Below the pieces are notes generated by a model, which did not search any database, was not told where the DNA came from, and saw nothing but the letters and a program-made list of their open reading frames with translations. A DNA stretch of 64,000 nucleotides from contig NZ_CP027783.1 in the NCBI RefSeq assembly GCF_003795125.1, positions 1,736,001 through 1,800,000 of the forward strand, read 5' to 3'. This DNA is from Tetragenococcus osmophilus (lineage in GTDB: Bacteria > Bacillota > Bacilli > Lactobacillales > Enterococcaceae). The translations under genes were made by a program, and so were the position numbers. Of the stretch, positions 26,989 to 36,348 are shown one piece after another. Position 1 is the first letter of the stretch; each line of letters opens with the position of its first letter.

Positions 26989-27094
26989 TTGGCTTTTTTT
27001 CTGAAAATTTAGATTTTAACTTATCTTTGTTATAGAATTATATCTTCAAGCATGGTATACTTCGATTTAAAATTAATGGAAAGAAGGGGTATAT

Positions 27095-27367
27095 GTGAAT
27101 TTAGAAGAAGCAAGAAAATTGATTGACCAAGCAGATAAAGAGTTGGTTCCTTTGATTGAACAACGAATGAATGCTGTGGTAGAAGTGGGGAAGTATAAAA
27201 AAGAAAATAATTTACCTGTGTTAGACGAAAGTCGTGAAAAAGCGGTCTTAGATAAAATCGGGTCTTATACAGAGAATAAAGATTTTGAAGATTCGGTCCG
27301 TAAAATTTTTCAAGCGATCATGGATACTACGAAAGAATATCAACAAGAAAAAATTATTGATGAATAA
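27095..27367 (+). CDS. Chorismate mutase (AroQ type)
   Basis: A 90-residue all-helical protein matching stand-alone chorismate mutase domains: NLEEARKLIDQADKELVPLI, then EQRMNAVVEVGKYKKENNLP. The Arg, Lys and Gln residues of the AroQ active site (R in EQRM, K in GKYK, R in SREK) are present. It converts chorismate to prephenate for Phe and Tyr. The GTG start follows AAGAAGGGG. It lies just upstream of a DASS transporter gene in the same direction; a functional link is not obvious. Confidence 0.85.
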   Translation: MNLEEARKLIDQADKELVPLIEQRMNAVVEVGKYKKENNLPVLDESREKAVLDKIGSYTENKDFEDSVRKIFQAIMDTTKEYQQEKIIDE

Positions 27368-27415
27368 AAATAATTTTGTGGTAGCGTAATACATTTAAAA
27401 GAAATGAGAGAATTT

Positions 27416-28861
27416 ATGAAAAATAGAAAAACGCTTATTACGGTTTTTGCTTTGCTTGCGATTTTCCTTTCTCGTTTTATTCCGGCGCCTGCAGGGTTAA
27501 GTGCAGATGGTATGCAGGTGGTCGGAATTTTTCTAGGGACGTTGTTACTATGGATTTTTGTGGGTATTGATTGGCCGAGTCTGCTATGTTTAGCCGCTTT
27601 GACGCTAGTGCCAACGTTAGAACCAGCAGAAGTATTTGCCTCTTCATTTGGTAATGAAACATTCACTTTTTTGCTTTTTACTTTTATGCTTACTTATGCA
27701 TTATCACAAACTAGTATCATCAAACGGATTGCTCTTGCCTTTATTACGAGTAAATGGGCGCAAAAAGGAGCATGGCAACTGACCTTATTATTTTTATTAT
27801 CTGTATTGTTCATAGGTTTGTTTATTTCGCCGACTGTCTTGTTCTTTATTATGTTGCCAATTTTAGAAGAGATCTACGAAATTTTAAATCTTAAAAAAGG
27901 AAGCAGTTTTGCTTCGATGTTAATGATTGGGTTAGTGGTTTCCTGTTCTTTATCTTCAGGAATGACACCAATAGCACATGTTTTTCCTGTGATCGCGCTT
28001 GGCGTTTTTGAATCAATTGCCAATGTAACGATAAGTTATGCTGGTTATATGGCCTTTGCGATACCCGCCGGTTTATTGATCTTTTTATTTATGTTCCTTA
28101 TTTTCCGTTTCATTTTAAAACCAGATATGAAACAATTTAAACAGTTAGATAAAGCTGATTTTAAACAAGTAACATTTGCAAAAGTCTCTAAAAGTGAAAA
28201 AGTCATACTATCTGTTTTTATTATTGTTATTTTATTATGGGTATTACCTGGAATTATTTCACCAATAATGCCTGACATAGCAGGAGTAATTGAAAGCTTT
28301 GGAACAGCTGTACCTCCACTTGCTGGTGTTGTCGTATTGGCTATGATACAAGTGGAAGGAAAGCCACTGTTACCGATTAATGAAGCAATTACCAAAGGCG
28401 TTTCTTGGCCGAGCTTGATTATGGCCGCTTCAACTTTGGCTATCGGTAGTGCATTAACGAATGAAGGGATTGGTTTAATTACTTATGTATCAGAAGTTAT
28501 GGAACCTATCGCCCAGGGACTTTCACCTTTATTGATTATTGGTCTTTTCATTACTTGGGCAACGATTGAATCAAATATCGGCTCACACATGGTAACCTCT
28601 CAAGCAGTTACTTCTGTTGCTGTACCGATAGCACTTTCTTCTAATGCAATTGAAGCTGCGTCATTAGCAGCAGTGATTGGGCTGGTAGCTTCCATTGGTT
28701 CAGCCACGCCACCATCGATGCCTTATGTCGCTATTGCGGGCTCGTCTGGTTGGACAAACACGATACAAATGTTGAAATATGGGATGTTAGTAGCTGTAGG
28801 TACACTTTTTATTGCATTATTAGTAGCCTATCCGTTAGCGAATGTGTTTATTAATGTATAA
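27416..28861 (+). CDS. DASS/SLC13-family anion permease
   Basis: A 481-residue transporter of the divalent anion:Na+ symporter family with about 12 membrane segments. Recognisable parts are IDWPSLLCLAALTLVPTLEP near the N-terminus, the re-entrant loop SCSLSSGMTPIAHVFPVIAL, and the C-terminal ATIESNIGSHMVTSQAVT and GSATPPSMPYVAIAGSS. Such carriers import di- or tricarboxylates such as succinate, malate or citrate. Start is probably ATG 27416 after GAGAGAA; ATG 27404 is an alternative. A terminator follows. Confidence 0.85.
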   Translation: MKNRKTLITVFALLAIFLSRFIPAPAGLSADGMQVVGIFLGTLLLWIFVGIDWPSLLCLAALTLVPTLEPAEVFASSFGNETFTFLLFTFMLTYALSQTSIIKRIALAFITSKWAQKGAWQLTLLFLLSVLFIGLFISPTVLFFIMLPILEEIYEILNLKKGSSFASMLMIGLVVSCSLSSGMTPIAHVFPVIALGVFESIANVTISYAGYMAFAIPAGLLIFLFMFLIFRFILKPDMKQFKQLDKADFKQVTFAKVSKSEKVILSVFIIVILLWVLPGIISPIMPDIAGVIESFGTAVPPLAGVVVLAMIQVEGKPLLPINEAITKGVSWPSLIMAASTLAIGSALTNEGIGLITYVSEVMEPIAQGLSPLLIIGLFITWATIESNIGSHMVTSQAVTSVAVPIALSSNAIEAASLAAVIGLVASIGSATPPSMPYVAIAGSSGWTNTIQMLKYGMLVAVGTLFIALLVAYPLANVFINV

Positions 28862-28865
28862 AGAC

Positions 28866-28908
28866 AAAACCATACAAGGAGCTAGATTGCTTTTGTATGG
28901 TTTTATTT
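28866..28908 (+). terminator. Intrinsic terminator after the DASS gene
   Basis: AAAACCATACAA pairs with TTGTATGGTTTT, followed by ATTT. Confidence 0.8.
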
Positions 28909-28953
28909 GACTATAAAAAATAAAATATTTATTGGGAAAAGGAGCGATGGAAA

Positions 28954-30108
28954 ATGTTATATGACGTGATTATTGTAGGAGCTGGGTCTATGGGAATGGC
29001 CGCCGGGTATTATTTAACAGAGTCCGGACAAACTGTTGCCTTGGTTGATGCCTTTGACCCTCCTCATGAGGCAGGCTCTCATCATGGTAAAACAAGGTTG
29101 ATACGCCATGCTTATGGGGAAGGTAGTAGCTATGTTCCGCTCGTATTGCATGCGCAAAACTTATGGGAAGAACTGGATAAAAAAACGGAGGAACGAATTT
29201 TTGCTAAAACTGGTGTCCTTAATTTTGGTTTAAAAGGAAGTACTTTTTTAAATACTGTCGAACAATCAGCGAAAAAGCACCAATTACCCTTGCAGATAAT
29301 GTCAGCAGAAGAAATTAATCAATATTGGTCAGGTTTTCAGCTGAATAAGGGACTAATCGGTTATTTTGAAAGCAATTCTGGTGTACTTTTTAGTGAAAAT
29401 GCTATTCGTACATATCGCATATTAGCTGAAAAAAATGGCGCTGATGTATATACAAATAGTCATATTCAATCGATTGATACACAAACGGATCAAGTAACTG
29501 TGCAGCTGGAAGGTGAAAAACTTACTGGTAAAAAATTACTTATCACGGCTGGGAAGGGGACAAATCAAGTAACAAGTCTACTTAATATAAAATTACCTCT
29601 TACGCCTTTACGCAAAACCTTTTCTTGGTTGAACGCTGCGCAAAATTCACATTATAAGGAAGGTGTGTTTCCAGGATGGAGTTACGCTGATGAAAACAGC
29701 ACTTATTACGGTTTTCCAAATATGGATGGCACAGGGTTAAAAATCGGGAGGCATGATGGAGGTCGACCGTTAGATGACCCGCAAGAACTAGAGCCGTTTG
29801 ATAGCTATCCAGAAGATGAGCATGAAGTAGTAGATTTTGTACGCAAACATTTTTCAAAGAATATAGAATTAAGCGAAGGAAAGGTATGTACTTATACAAG
29901 TACGCCTGACGAAGATTTTATTATTGACTACTTACCCGGATATGAAAATATTCTTGTTGCTTGTGGCTTTTCCGGTCATGGTTTCAAATTTGCAAGTGGC
30001 ATTGGTGATAGTTTAGCAAAGATGTTGATGTATAAAGAACCAGCTGTTTCTTTGGAGAATTTCCGTTTAAATCGCTTCAGCGATAGTTTTTCATTTTTCT
30101 CAAAATAA
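28954..30108 (+). CDS. FAD-dependent N-methyl amino acid oxidase (SolA/sarcosine oxidase type)
   Basis: A 384-residue flavoenzyme of the monomeric sarcosine oxidase / N-methyltryptophan oxidase family. The N-terminal dinucleotide motif is DVIIVGAGSMGMAAGYYL, followed by SHHGKTRLIRHAYGEG, which contacts the substrate carboxylate. The Cys in GKVCTYTSTPDEDFIIDYLP corresponds to the residue that binds FAD covalently in MSOX. The segment CGFSGHGFKFASGIGDSLA near the end is strongly diagnostic. It oxidatively demethylates N-methyl amino acids with oxygen. It is monocistronic and convergent with the ECF genes. Confidence 0.88.
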   Translation: MLYDVIIVGAGSMGMAAGYYLTESGQTVALVDAFDPPHEAGSHHGKTRLIRHAYGEGSSYVPLVLHAQNLWEELDKKTEERIFAKTGVLNFGLKGSTFLNTVEQSAKKHQLPLQIMSAEEINQYWSGFQLNKGLIGYFESNSGVLFSENAIRTYRILAEKNGADVYTNSHIQSIDTQTDQVTVQLEGEKLTGKKLLITAGKGTNQVTSLLNIKLPLTPLRKTFSWLNAAQNSHYKEGVFPGWSYADENSTYYGFPNMDGTGLKIGRHDGGRPLDDPQELEPFDSYPEDEHEVVDFVRKHFSKNIELSEGKVCTYTSTPDEDFIIDYLPGYENILVACGFSGHGFKFASGIGDSLAKMLMYKEPAVSLENFRLNRFSDSFSFFSK

Positions 30109-30118
30109 AAGAAAAAAG

Positions 30119-31531
30119 CTAATCCCCTAAGTCGATGATCTCATCGCACCATTCAGCAGACAATTCGACATCGTGAGTAATGATAGCTATGATAGCGTCT
30201 GTTTCTTTTAACATATTTAGTAATTCGCCAAAACGTTGCATATTGCTATAATCTAAGCCGCTGGTTGGTTCATCAAAAATAATCAATTCTTTTCCAGACA
30301 GCATGGCAGAGGCAATAGCAACACGTTGCTTCTGGCCGCCAGATAAGCTCATAGGATGACGATTTTCTACATCCAATAAGTTTAACTTTTCTAATACTCG
30401 GTTTTTTTGTTCAGGGTACTTTGCGTTTAGTAAAACCTCTTCGGATACAGATTCACTAAACAACTGATAATTTGTATCTTGCATAACTAAAAAGCTTTTT
30501 TTCACTAATGATTTGGAAGAAATTGTTTGTCCTTGCCACAAAATTTTTCCTGCTAGAGGTTTTAATAGTCCTGTTAAAGTTTTTGCCAAAGTGGATTTTC
30601 CAACGCCATTGGGGCCAGTAAAACCTATTACTTTATTTTGGTTCATTCCAATTGTCATATTTGATAAAATCGGCGAATTTTTTTCATAGCCGACCGTTAA
30701 ATTTTTGGTTTGTAACAAATAAGATCCCTCAGTTACCTTAGGGGTTTGTTCTTTTTCTGAAAGAATCTTACGTTGTTTTGACAAATCCATCGCTCGAAGT
30801 CCGATTTGTGCTAAGTCGTCATTCGTAAGTTGGTTAAATGCTGCACTTTTCCATTCTTGGACTAACTTGCCTTCTTCAAATAGCACATAACGATCGACTA
30901 AACCCTTCGTCCAAGCTAGCCGATGTTCTGTAAGAATAATTGTGACGCCTTCTTCTTTTTTTCTTTTTATCATTGCTTTAATCTGTTCAATGGCATTATG
31001 GTCTAAATTACTTGTTACTTCATCTAATACAAGGACTTTAGGACGTAATGCACTTGCAGCGGCCATGGCAACTTGTTGCTTCTGGCCGCCAGATAATTTG
31101 AATATGTCACGATCAAGTAAGGACTCTATATGAAATTCTTTAGCTATTTCATTAATACGCATAGTAATCCTTTCGGTAGGCGTTCCAACGTTTTCAAGGG
31201 GAAAAGCCAGTTCATAGGTTGTACTTGAAGCGAAATGTTGGGCTTTTGGGTTTTGAAAAACACTTCCAACGATAGGAACATAATCTTCAATGCTAGCTTC
31301 ACCTGCCACCAATCCAAATGTTTCAACATGGCCAGATAATTCGCCTTCAATATAGTTGGGGCTAATTCCATTTAATAAGCGGCTAAAAGTCGTTTTCCCA
31401 CTACCGCTTTTCCCACAAATAAGGACACACTCCCCTGGAGCCACTTTTAAATCAATTGATTTTAAAAACGCCTCCTCTGCATAAGGAAAGCGAAATGAGC
31501 TATTTTTACTAGTGATTGCAAATTGTTTCAT
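30119..31531 (-). CDS. ECF transporter ATPase with two fused ABC domains
   Basis: A 470-residue protein with two complete ATP-binding cassettes. The first has Walker A GKSGSGKTTFSRLL, signature KLSGGQKQQVAM and Walker B VLVLDEVTSN. The second has Walker A GPNGVGKSTLAKTL, signature SLSGGQKQRVAI and Walker B LIIFDEPTSG. It is thus the fused equivalent of EcfA1 and EcfA2. Start ATG 31531 follows GGAGAG and overlaps the upstream EcfT stop (ATGA). With the T and S genes it forms a dedicated (group I) ECF transporter. Confidence 0.92.
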   Translation of the reverse strand: MKQFAITSKNSSFRFPYAEEAFLKSIDLKVAPGECVLICGKSGSGKTTFSRLLNGISPNYIEGELSGHVETFGLVAGEASIEDYVPIVGSVFQNPKAQHFASSTTYELAFPLENVGTPTERITMRINEIAKEFHIESLLDRDIFKLSGGQKQQVAMAAASALRPKVLVLDEVTSNLDHNAIEQIKAMIKRKKEEGVTIILTEHRLAWTKGLVDRYVLFEEGKLVQEWKSAAFNQLTNDDLAQIGLRAMDLSKQRKILSEKEQTPKVTEGSYLLQTKNLTVGYEKNSPILSNMTIGMNQNKVIGFTGPNGVGKSTLAKTLTGLLKPLAGKILWQGQTISSKSLVKKSFLVMQDTNYQLFSESVSEEVLLNAKYPEQKNRVLEKLNLLDVENRHPMSLSGGQKQRVAIASAMLSGKELIIFDEPTSGLDYSNMQRFGELLNMLKETDAIIAIITHDVELSAEWCDEIIDLGD

Positions 31532-32223
31532 ATGAACTCTCCTATACAAATAATAATGGGGACTAACGCAATAATCATATAGATAAAATCAACCTTTGTC
31601 ATATGAAGGGTGATAATCGATGTTTGTTTCCCCGAAATACTTAATCCCTTTGTTAAAGCGGAAATAGTTAAATCTTGTGCCACTTGACTGGCATTCATTA
31701 ATAATGGAATTAAGATAAATTCAAAAGTTTGTACCGGTTGTTTGATAAAAGCAATAGGGCCTCTTTCGATTCCTCGAAAGGCCATGGCATTTCGAATTTG
31801 CCGATAATCTTGGCGCATTGTTGGAAAAAAACGAAAAATCACTGAAAAGGGCACAATAAAAAATTTAGGAAAGTGCCATTTTTTAAATAAACTGATCCAT
31901 TCTCCTGAGTGTGTTAATTTTAGTGCATAAATTCCTACAATAATCCCAGAAATTAATTCGCGAAACCCGTTGGCGATCATCGACAGTGGATAAAGCAATA
32001 TAGCATTATTAATAACTGGCAAAATAAAAAATGCTACAAATAATTGCAAACTATATACTAAGACAATACTTAGCCCCCATTTCATTTGTTTACTTATAAA
32101 AAAAGGAACAATGAAAATAATGACGGTAAGCATTTCAATAAAAATACTATTATCTAGAAATAAAATGAGTTGAGATACCACTAATAGGTAAAGAATTGTT
32201 CGCGGGTCAAAATGAAAGGCCAT
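31528..32223 (-). CDS. ECF transporter transmembrane (T) component
   Basis: A 231-residue CbiQ/EcfT-family membrane protein with several N-terminal helices. The conserved coupling-helix region includes SVIFRFFPTMRQDYRQIRNA followed by MAFRGI, which resembles the A-R-G motifs that contact the ATPases. It overlaps both neighbours (TAATG with the S gene, ATGA with the ATPase gene), so the three are translationally coupled. Confidence 0.88.
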   Translation of the reverse strand: MAFHFDPRTILYLLVVSQLILFLDNSIFIEMLTVIIFIVPFFISKQMKWGLSIVLVYSLQLFVAFFILPVINNAILLYPLSMIANGFRELISGIIVGIYALKLTHSGEWISLFKKWHFPKFFIVPFSVIFRFFPTMRQDYRQIRNAMAFRGIERGPIAFIKQPVQTFEFILIPLLMNASQVAQDLTISALTKGLSISGKQTSIITLHMTKVDFIYMIIALVPIIICIGEFI

Positions 32224-32828
32224 TAGACCACTCCTGCTTTTTTAAAATGTTTTTTCACCATCCGTTGTCCAAATAAACCACCGACGATTGCTGCGATAAT
32301 AAGCAACACGAAAACAATGAGGCCTGTATAATTAGAGATACTTGCAAAAACATTTTCAATATAAGCTGAATCTTTCCCCCGTTCCCTAAGATTTGTCACA
32401 TAGCTATCTGTGAGAAATAACAATTGGATTACCGGCCCTGTAGTGTTAAAGGAAAACACAATATAACTAAGCAATAATCCTAGTCTACTTTTGTATCTGA
32501 AAGCGTAAGCAATAATATCCGCCAATAAAGCAGAGACAACGCTTGGAATTAAAGCAAAAGGAAACAGCCCGCTTAAGAAGAAAAATACTCCTAAGACACT
32601 CCCCATAATCGTAATAGCGCCAAATTTAGGAACTTTTGCGGCCATTAACATAAAAATTGTCCCCGTAATTAAAGCTGCTAGAACAGGGGAGTAAGAATAG
32701 GAATAACCTGGAATTGCCAGTACCACAATCATCTCAGCAACCCCAACTAATACAAAGTACAGTGCTGTATAGATCCCTATAAAAATTAAATCTGATGTAC
32801 GTATAGTTTTACTTTCACTTTTTCTCAT
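32223..32828 (-). CDS. ECF transporter S component, MptD/Trep_Strep family
   Basis: A 201-residue membrane protein of the MptD family of putative S components, beginning TSDLIFIGIYTALYFVLVGV AEM (contiguous) and with six hydrophobic segments. Members of this family occur beside their own T and A components, as here; their substrate is not established. The ATG follows TAGGAGGTAA. It is the first gene of the three-gene operon. Confidence 0.82.
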   Translation of the reverse strand: MRKSESKTIRTSDLIFIGIYTALYFVLVGVAEMIVVLAIPGYSYSYSPVLAALITGTIFMLMAAKVPKFGAITIMGSVLGVFFFLSGLFPFALIPSVVSALLADIIAYAFRYKSRLGLLLSYIVFSFNTTGPVIQLLFLTDSYVTNLRERGKDSAYIENVFASISNYTGLIVFVLLIIAAIVGGLFGQRMVKKHFKKAGVV

Positions 32829-33081
32829 AGTTACCTCCTAATAAATCTTACACATATTTCATCAGCTCATTATACGCCAGTTATAGATTAAATTATAGGA
32901 GATTCGCACTCATTTTAAATTTTTAATGATATATGGGTGAGTTTTGATTTATTTAAGTAGTTTTCATAGGAATGGTCATATAAATTTTGAAGAAGTGAAA
33001 TAATGTTCCATTTTCTATGCATTTCGTTCACCTAAAAAAGCTACTTTCAGAAAAAATATTTCATAAAAAGCTTAGGAATTA

Positions 33082-33110
33082 TTGAAAGGCGATATTGAAA
33101 ACGCTATAAT
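33082..33110 (+). promoter_or_regulatory. Promoter of the small membrane protein/PTS operon
   Basis: TTGAAA (33082-33087), exactly 17 bases, then TATAAT (33105-33110). The start codon follows about 20 bases later. The rest of the 300-base divergent gap (32829-33081) shows no other clear element. Confidence 0.75.
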
Positions 33111-33131
33111 GAAACCAGAGGAGGTTAGAAG

Positions 33132-33437
33132 ATGGAACCAAAGGAACAGCAGTTAAAAATACCAAGGCTTTCTATAAAAAGTAGCTTCTTATTCTTTGCT
33201 TCTTTACTTTTAGGTGGCGTCATTTTTCCTTATTTGTTGTCATTATTGGGTATTAGTTTTAAAACAGGTGCTATGATCATATTGCCAGTAAGCCTAGCAT
33301 TTTCATTAGTATACAGTCATTATTATATAGAAACAAAACAAGGATTTTGTAAGCGATTTCTAATAGCGCTGCTTCTAACAACGGTAATTTTAGAGTTGAT
33401 GTCATATGTCTGGTTAGTGGAAGGTTATATCTTCTAA
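33132..33437 (+). CDS. Small membrane protein of unknown function, 101 aa
   Basis: I do not recognise this protein. It has a short basic N-terminus and three hydrophobic segments (about residues 17-39, 45-62 and 76-98), so it is an integral membrane protein. A strong ribosome binding site (GAGGAGG) and a near-consensus promoter support that it is real. It lies 22 bases before a PTS IIC gene, suggesting one transcript and perhaps a helper role for that permease. Confidence 0.65.
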   Translation: MEPKEQQLKIPRLSIKSSFLFFASLLLGGVIFPYLLSLLGISFKTGAMIILPVSLAFSLVYSHYYIETKQGFCKRFLIALLLTTVILELMSYVWLVEGYIF

Positions 33438-33459
33438 AACAAAAGAAAAGAGGGAAAAT

Positions 33460-34755
33460 ATGTTAGACAAATTTACTCAGTGGATTGAAAAGTACCTGGG
33501 CGGTCCAATGGCTAATATTGCCAATCAGCGTCACTTGCGAGCCGTTCGCGATGGGATTATTGCTGCATTACCTTTAATTATTGTCGGTTCCTTTTTCATG
33601 ATTGTGGCTTTCCCTCCACTTCCAGAATCTTGGGGAATTACACAATTCTTGACCGCAAATGCTGAAACGATATTACTTCCTTATCGCATGTCCATGTATA
33701 TCATGGCGTTATACGCTACTTTTGGTATTGGAGCGAGTTTATCCAAGAGTTATGATCTTGACCAAGTAGCTGGTGGAATTTTAGCAGTAACGGCCTTTCT
33801 ATTAACTTTGGTTCCCGTTTCTATCCCGGAAGAGGCCACTGAAATGGCTGGTGTTGAAGGCTTTGTACTGCCCATGGCCAACCTTGGTGGCGAAGGGATG
33901 TTTGTCGGCATTGTGACTTCGATTATTGCTGTAGAGATATATCGTATGACAGATAAATCAAATTTCAAAATCACGATGCCTGAGCAAATGCCTCCAGCCG
34001 TAGCTCGCTCTTTTGAAGCCTTAACACCTACATTAATCGTGATTTTGCTTATTGGATCGATTACTTATTATATAGGTTTTGATTGGCATGCATTTATCGG
34101 TAACTTAATCAGTCCACTAATCAGCGCGGCAGATTCTTTGCCATCTGTTTTGTTACTAGTCTTATTAACAACGTTTTTCTGGTTCTTTGGTATCCATGGA
34201 TTAGCAGTCATTGGATCTATCGCTCGTCCACTCTGGTTACAATTACTAGAAAGTAATTCTAGTGCGTTAGCTGCTGGAGAGCCGTTACCGACAATTGGCG
34301 CAGAACCCTTTTATCAATGGTTTATCTGGATTGGTGGGGCAGGAGCAACGATCGGTTTAGCTATTTTATTAGCTTTTCGTTCAAAATCACAATATGGCTC
34401 AAAATTAGGAAAAACGATTCTTGCACCAGCGATTTTTAATATTAACGAACCTGTTATTTTTGGTGTCCCTATTGTTTTAAATCCGATTTTAATGGTGCCG
34501 TTTATTGGCGCACCTGTTATTTTAGCGATCATTGCTTGGTTTGCTACAAGCCTTGGTTTGGTAAATGCCGTAACGGTGACTGCTCCTTGGACATTACCTG
34601 GACCTATTGGCGCTTTTTTGGCAACTAATGGCGATTGGCGAGCAGCAGTGTTAAACATTATTTTAATAATCATTGCTGTTTTAATCTATTATCCGTTTTT
34701 CAGAGTTTATGATAAAAACGAGCTCGCTAAAGAACAAGGAACTACAGAACCTTAA
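33460..34755 (+). CDS. PTS cellobiose/lactose-family IIC
   Basis: A 431-residue permease of the lactose/cellobiose PTS family. It begins FTQWIEKYLGGPMANIANQRHLRAVRDG (first residues 5-32), typical of CelB. Later family motifs are EQMPPAVARSFEALTP, HGLAVIGSIARPLW, APAIFNINEPVIFGVPIVLN and LATNGDWRAAVL. The protein carries beta-glucosides or related disaccharides but needs separate IIA and IIB proteins, and none is encoded nearby. It shares architecture with the IIC at 61314. A terminator follows directly. Confidence 0.88.
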   Translation: MLDKFTQWIEKYLGGPMANIANQRHLRAVRDGIIAALPLIIVGSFFMIVAFPPLPESWGITQFLTANAETILLPYRMSMYIMALYATFGIGASLSKSYDLDQVAGGILAVTAFLLTLVPVSIPEEATEMAGVEGFVLPMANLGGEGMFVGIVTSIIAVEIYRMTDKSNFKITMPEQMPPAVARSFEALTPTLIVILLIGSITYYIGFDWHAFIGNLISPLISAADSLPSVLLLVLLTTFFWFFGIHGLAVIGSIARPLWLQLLESNSSALAAGEPLPTIGAEPFYQWFIWIGGAGATIGLAILLAFRSKSQYGSKLGKTILAPAIFNINEPVIFGVPIVLNPILMVPFIGAPVILAIIAWFATSLGLVNAVTVTAPWTLPGPIGAFLATNGDWRAAVLNIILIIIAVLIYYPFFRVYDKNELAKEQGTTEP

Positions 34756-34761
34756 AATAAG

Positions 34762-34796
34762 AAAAACGGGCTGTTTTATTGCAGCTCGTTTTTTTC
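34762..34796 (+). terminator. Intrinsic terminator after the PTS IIC gene
   Basis: AAAACGGGCTG pairs with CAGCTCGTTTT (one G-T wobble), followed by Ts. Confidence 0.8.
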
Positions 34797-34841
34797 AAGC
34801 AGTATTTTTTTCGAGAAAAATAGCTTATGTTATAGTAATAA

Positions 34842-34855
34842 TAGCGCTTACAACA
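34842..34855 (+). promoter_or_regulatory. cre-like sequence before the GlcD-type oxidase gene
   Basis: TAATAGCGCTTACA, about 28 bases before the start codon, matches the cre consensus with two mismatches. A TATAGT -10-like box lies just upstream. Confidence 0.3.
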
Positions 34856-34882
34856 CTTTAAACTTAAAGGAGATTATTATTG

Positions 34883-36214
34883 ATGGAAATAAAGCAAGTA
34901 GTACCAGAAGAATTATTAACTTCAAATGCGCATGAACTTGAACCAGGACAAGCAGAACTGATTGGTTATGCTGAAAGCACAGAAGATGTCAGCGATTTTA
35001 TAAAAAAGGCTAATGAAGCAGGGAAAAAAGTGATTACCATTGGCGCTCATACTGGTTTAACGGGAGCGACTTATCCGCATAAAGATGAATGGTTTTTGAG
35101 TTTAGCTAAGATGACTGATATTATCTCGTTAGATAAAGAAACATTAACTTTAAATGTACAAGCTGGTGTAACTTTAGCGCAAATTCGCGAGTATTTGGCA
35201 GATACGCCTTATTTTTATGCACCTGATCCCGGAGAAAAATCAGCTACGATTGGCGGTACGGTTGGAACAAACGCTGGCGGGATGCGTGCAATTAAATATG
35301 GCGTAACGCGTGATAATGTCCGAGGTTATGATGTGGTATTGGCTAATGGCGACATTATTCATGCAGGCAGTTTAAATCAAAAAAATAGTTCTGGTTATGA
35401 CTTAAAGGACCTTTTTATTGGTTCAGAAGGTACTTTAGGCGTCATTACTGAACTACAATTAAAATTAACAACTCGACCACGCTTTGAAAGTTCGATGCTG
35501 GTGGGTTTTGAAAAATTAGAAGATTTGGCTCCTACGGTCTATGAGATTTTGAATTCCCCCGTTGAACCTGTGGCGTTGGAATTATTAGAAAAAAATTCGG
35601 TTAGTTACGCTGAAGATTATTTACAAGTCGAAATGCCTAAACAAGAAGGTGCTGCTTTTTTACTTTTGACATTAAACTCCAATGATGAAAAAGCTTTGAA
35701 TCGTGAATTAGATGAAGTTCGCTCGATCGTTAACTCGGCAGGCGCATTGAATATTCGAGATATTGATGAAAAAGAGGCTAAGCTAGTTTGGAATATTCGG
35801 GACCATATTTTAACCGGAATTTACGCTGCAGCAACGACTAAAATGTATGATCCAGTTGTTCCTACTCGTTATGTGCCAGATTTAATTATTCAATCGAAAA
35901 AATACGCAGACGAGATGGAGATTTCTAGTGCGTTTTTCGGTCATGCAGGTGATGGCAATATTCATATCTGTGTTTTACAAGAAGACTACGAAGACTTGCA
36001 ATGGAAAGAAATGTTAGAAGAGTATGAAGAAAAATTGTATCCATTGATTGCGGATTTGGACGGTTTGCCATCTGCCGAACATGGCATTGGTTTAGAAAAG
36101 AAAGAATATTTACCTTACTTTTATACAAAAGAGTATATGAATACATTGAAAGCAATCAAAAAAGCATTAGATTCAAAAAACGTGTTAAATCCAAATCGAA
36201 TATTTGATTTATAA
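34883..36214 (+). CDS. FAD-binding oxidase, GlcD/D-lactate dehydrogenase family
   Basis: A 443-residue flavoprotein. The PCMH-type FAD domain is seen in VITIGAHTGLTGATYPHKDE, GGTVGTNAGGMRAIKYG and FIGSEGTLGVITELQLKL; the C-terminal FAD-oxidase domain contains FFGHAGDGNIHICVL and ends SAEHGIGLEKKEYLP. These enzymes oxidise 2-hydroxy acids such as D-lactate or glycolate. Start ATG 34883 follows AAAGGAGAT. Single gene; no partner iron-sulfur subunit (GlcF) is present, so it more likely resembles stand-alone D-lactate dehydrogenases. Confidence 0.85.
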   Translation: MEIKQVVPEELLTSNAHELEPGQAELIGYAESTEDVSDFIKKANEAGKKVITIGAHTGLTGATYPHKDEWFLSLAKMTDIISLDKETLTLNVQAGVTLAQIREYLADTPYFYAPDPGEKSATIGGTVGTNAGGMRAIKYGVTRDNVRGYDVVLANGDIIHAGSLNQKNSSGYDLKDLFIGSEGTLGVITELQLKLTTRPRFESSMLVGFEKLEDLAPTVYEILNSPVEPVALELLEKNSVSYAEDYLQVEMPKQEGAAFLLLTLNSNDEKALNRELDEVRSIVNSAGALNIRDIDEKEAKLVWNIRDHILTGIYAAATTKMYDPVVPTRYVPDLIIQSKKYADEMEISSAFFGHAGDGNIHICVLQEDYEDLQWKEMLEEYEEKLYPLIADLDGLPSAEHGIGLEKKEYLPYFYTKEYMNTLKAIKKALDSKNVLNPNRIFDL

Positions 36215-36219
36215 AAGGG

Positions 36220-36248
36220 TTGACCTGAGTCTGTTGATAAGGTATGAT
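36220..36248 (+). promoter_or_regulatory. Promoter of the trpX leader transcript
   Basis: TTGACC (36220-36225), a 17-base spacer and TATGAT (36243-36248) form a near-consensus sigma-A promoter. It lies 34 bases before the leader-peptide start. Confidence 0.8.
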
Positions 36249-36282
36249 AAGCACAATTATTAAACAGAGGAGGAAGAACCAT

Positions 36283-36348
36283 ATGCAATTATCTTACGCA
36301 AACAATCTAGCACAAGTATGGCAAAACTGGCGTAGTAAGTTGTATTGA
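36283..36348 (+). CDS. Tryptophan leader peptide, 21 aa, of the trpX gene
   Basis: A small ORF, MQLSYANNLAQVWQNWRSKL plus Y, begins behind a strong ribosome binding site (GAGGAGGAAG, 6-12 bases before the ATG). It has Trp at codons 13 and 16 (36319-36321 and 36328-36330). Two Trp in 21 residues is far above chance, and the downstream gene encodes a tryptophan-transporter binding protein. The end of the ORF overlaps the first of five RNA segments that can pair alternatively (36340-36453). All this fits a leader peptide whose translation senses charged tRNA-Trp. Function is inferred from layout. Confidence 0.75.
   Translation: MQLSYANNLAQVWQNWRSKLY

Noticed and set aside
26826-27035. 69-codon hydrophobic ORF
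   Set aside because: It is generated by the 41-bp tandem repeats (repeated FLISLFYFLSYNN-like segments), starts next to a terminator and has no ribosome binding site.
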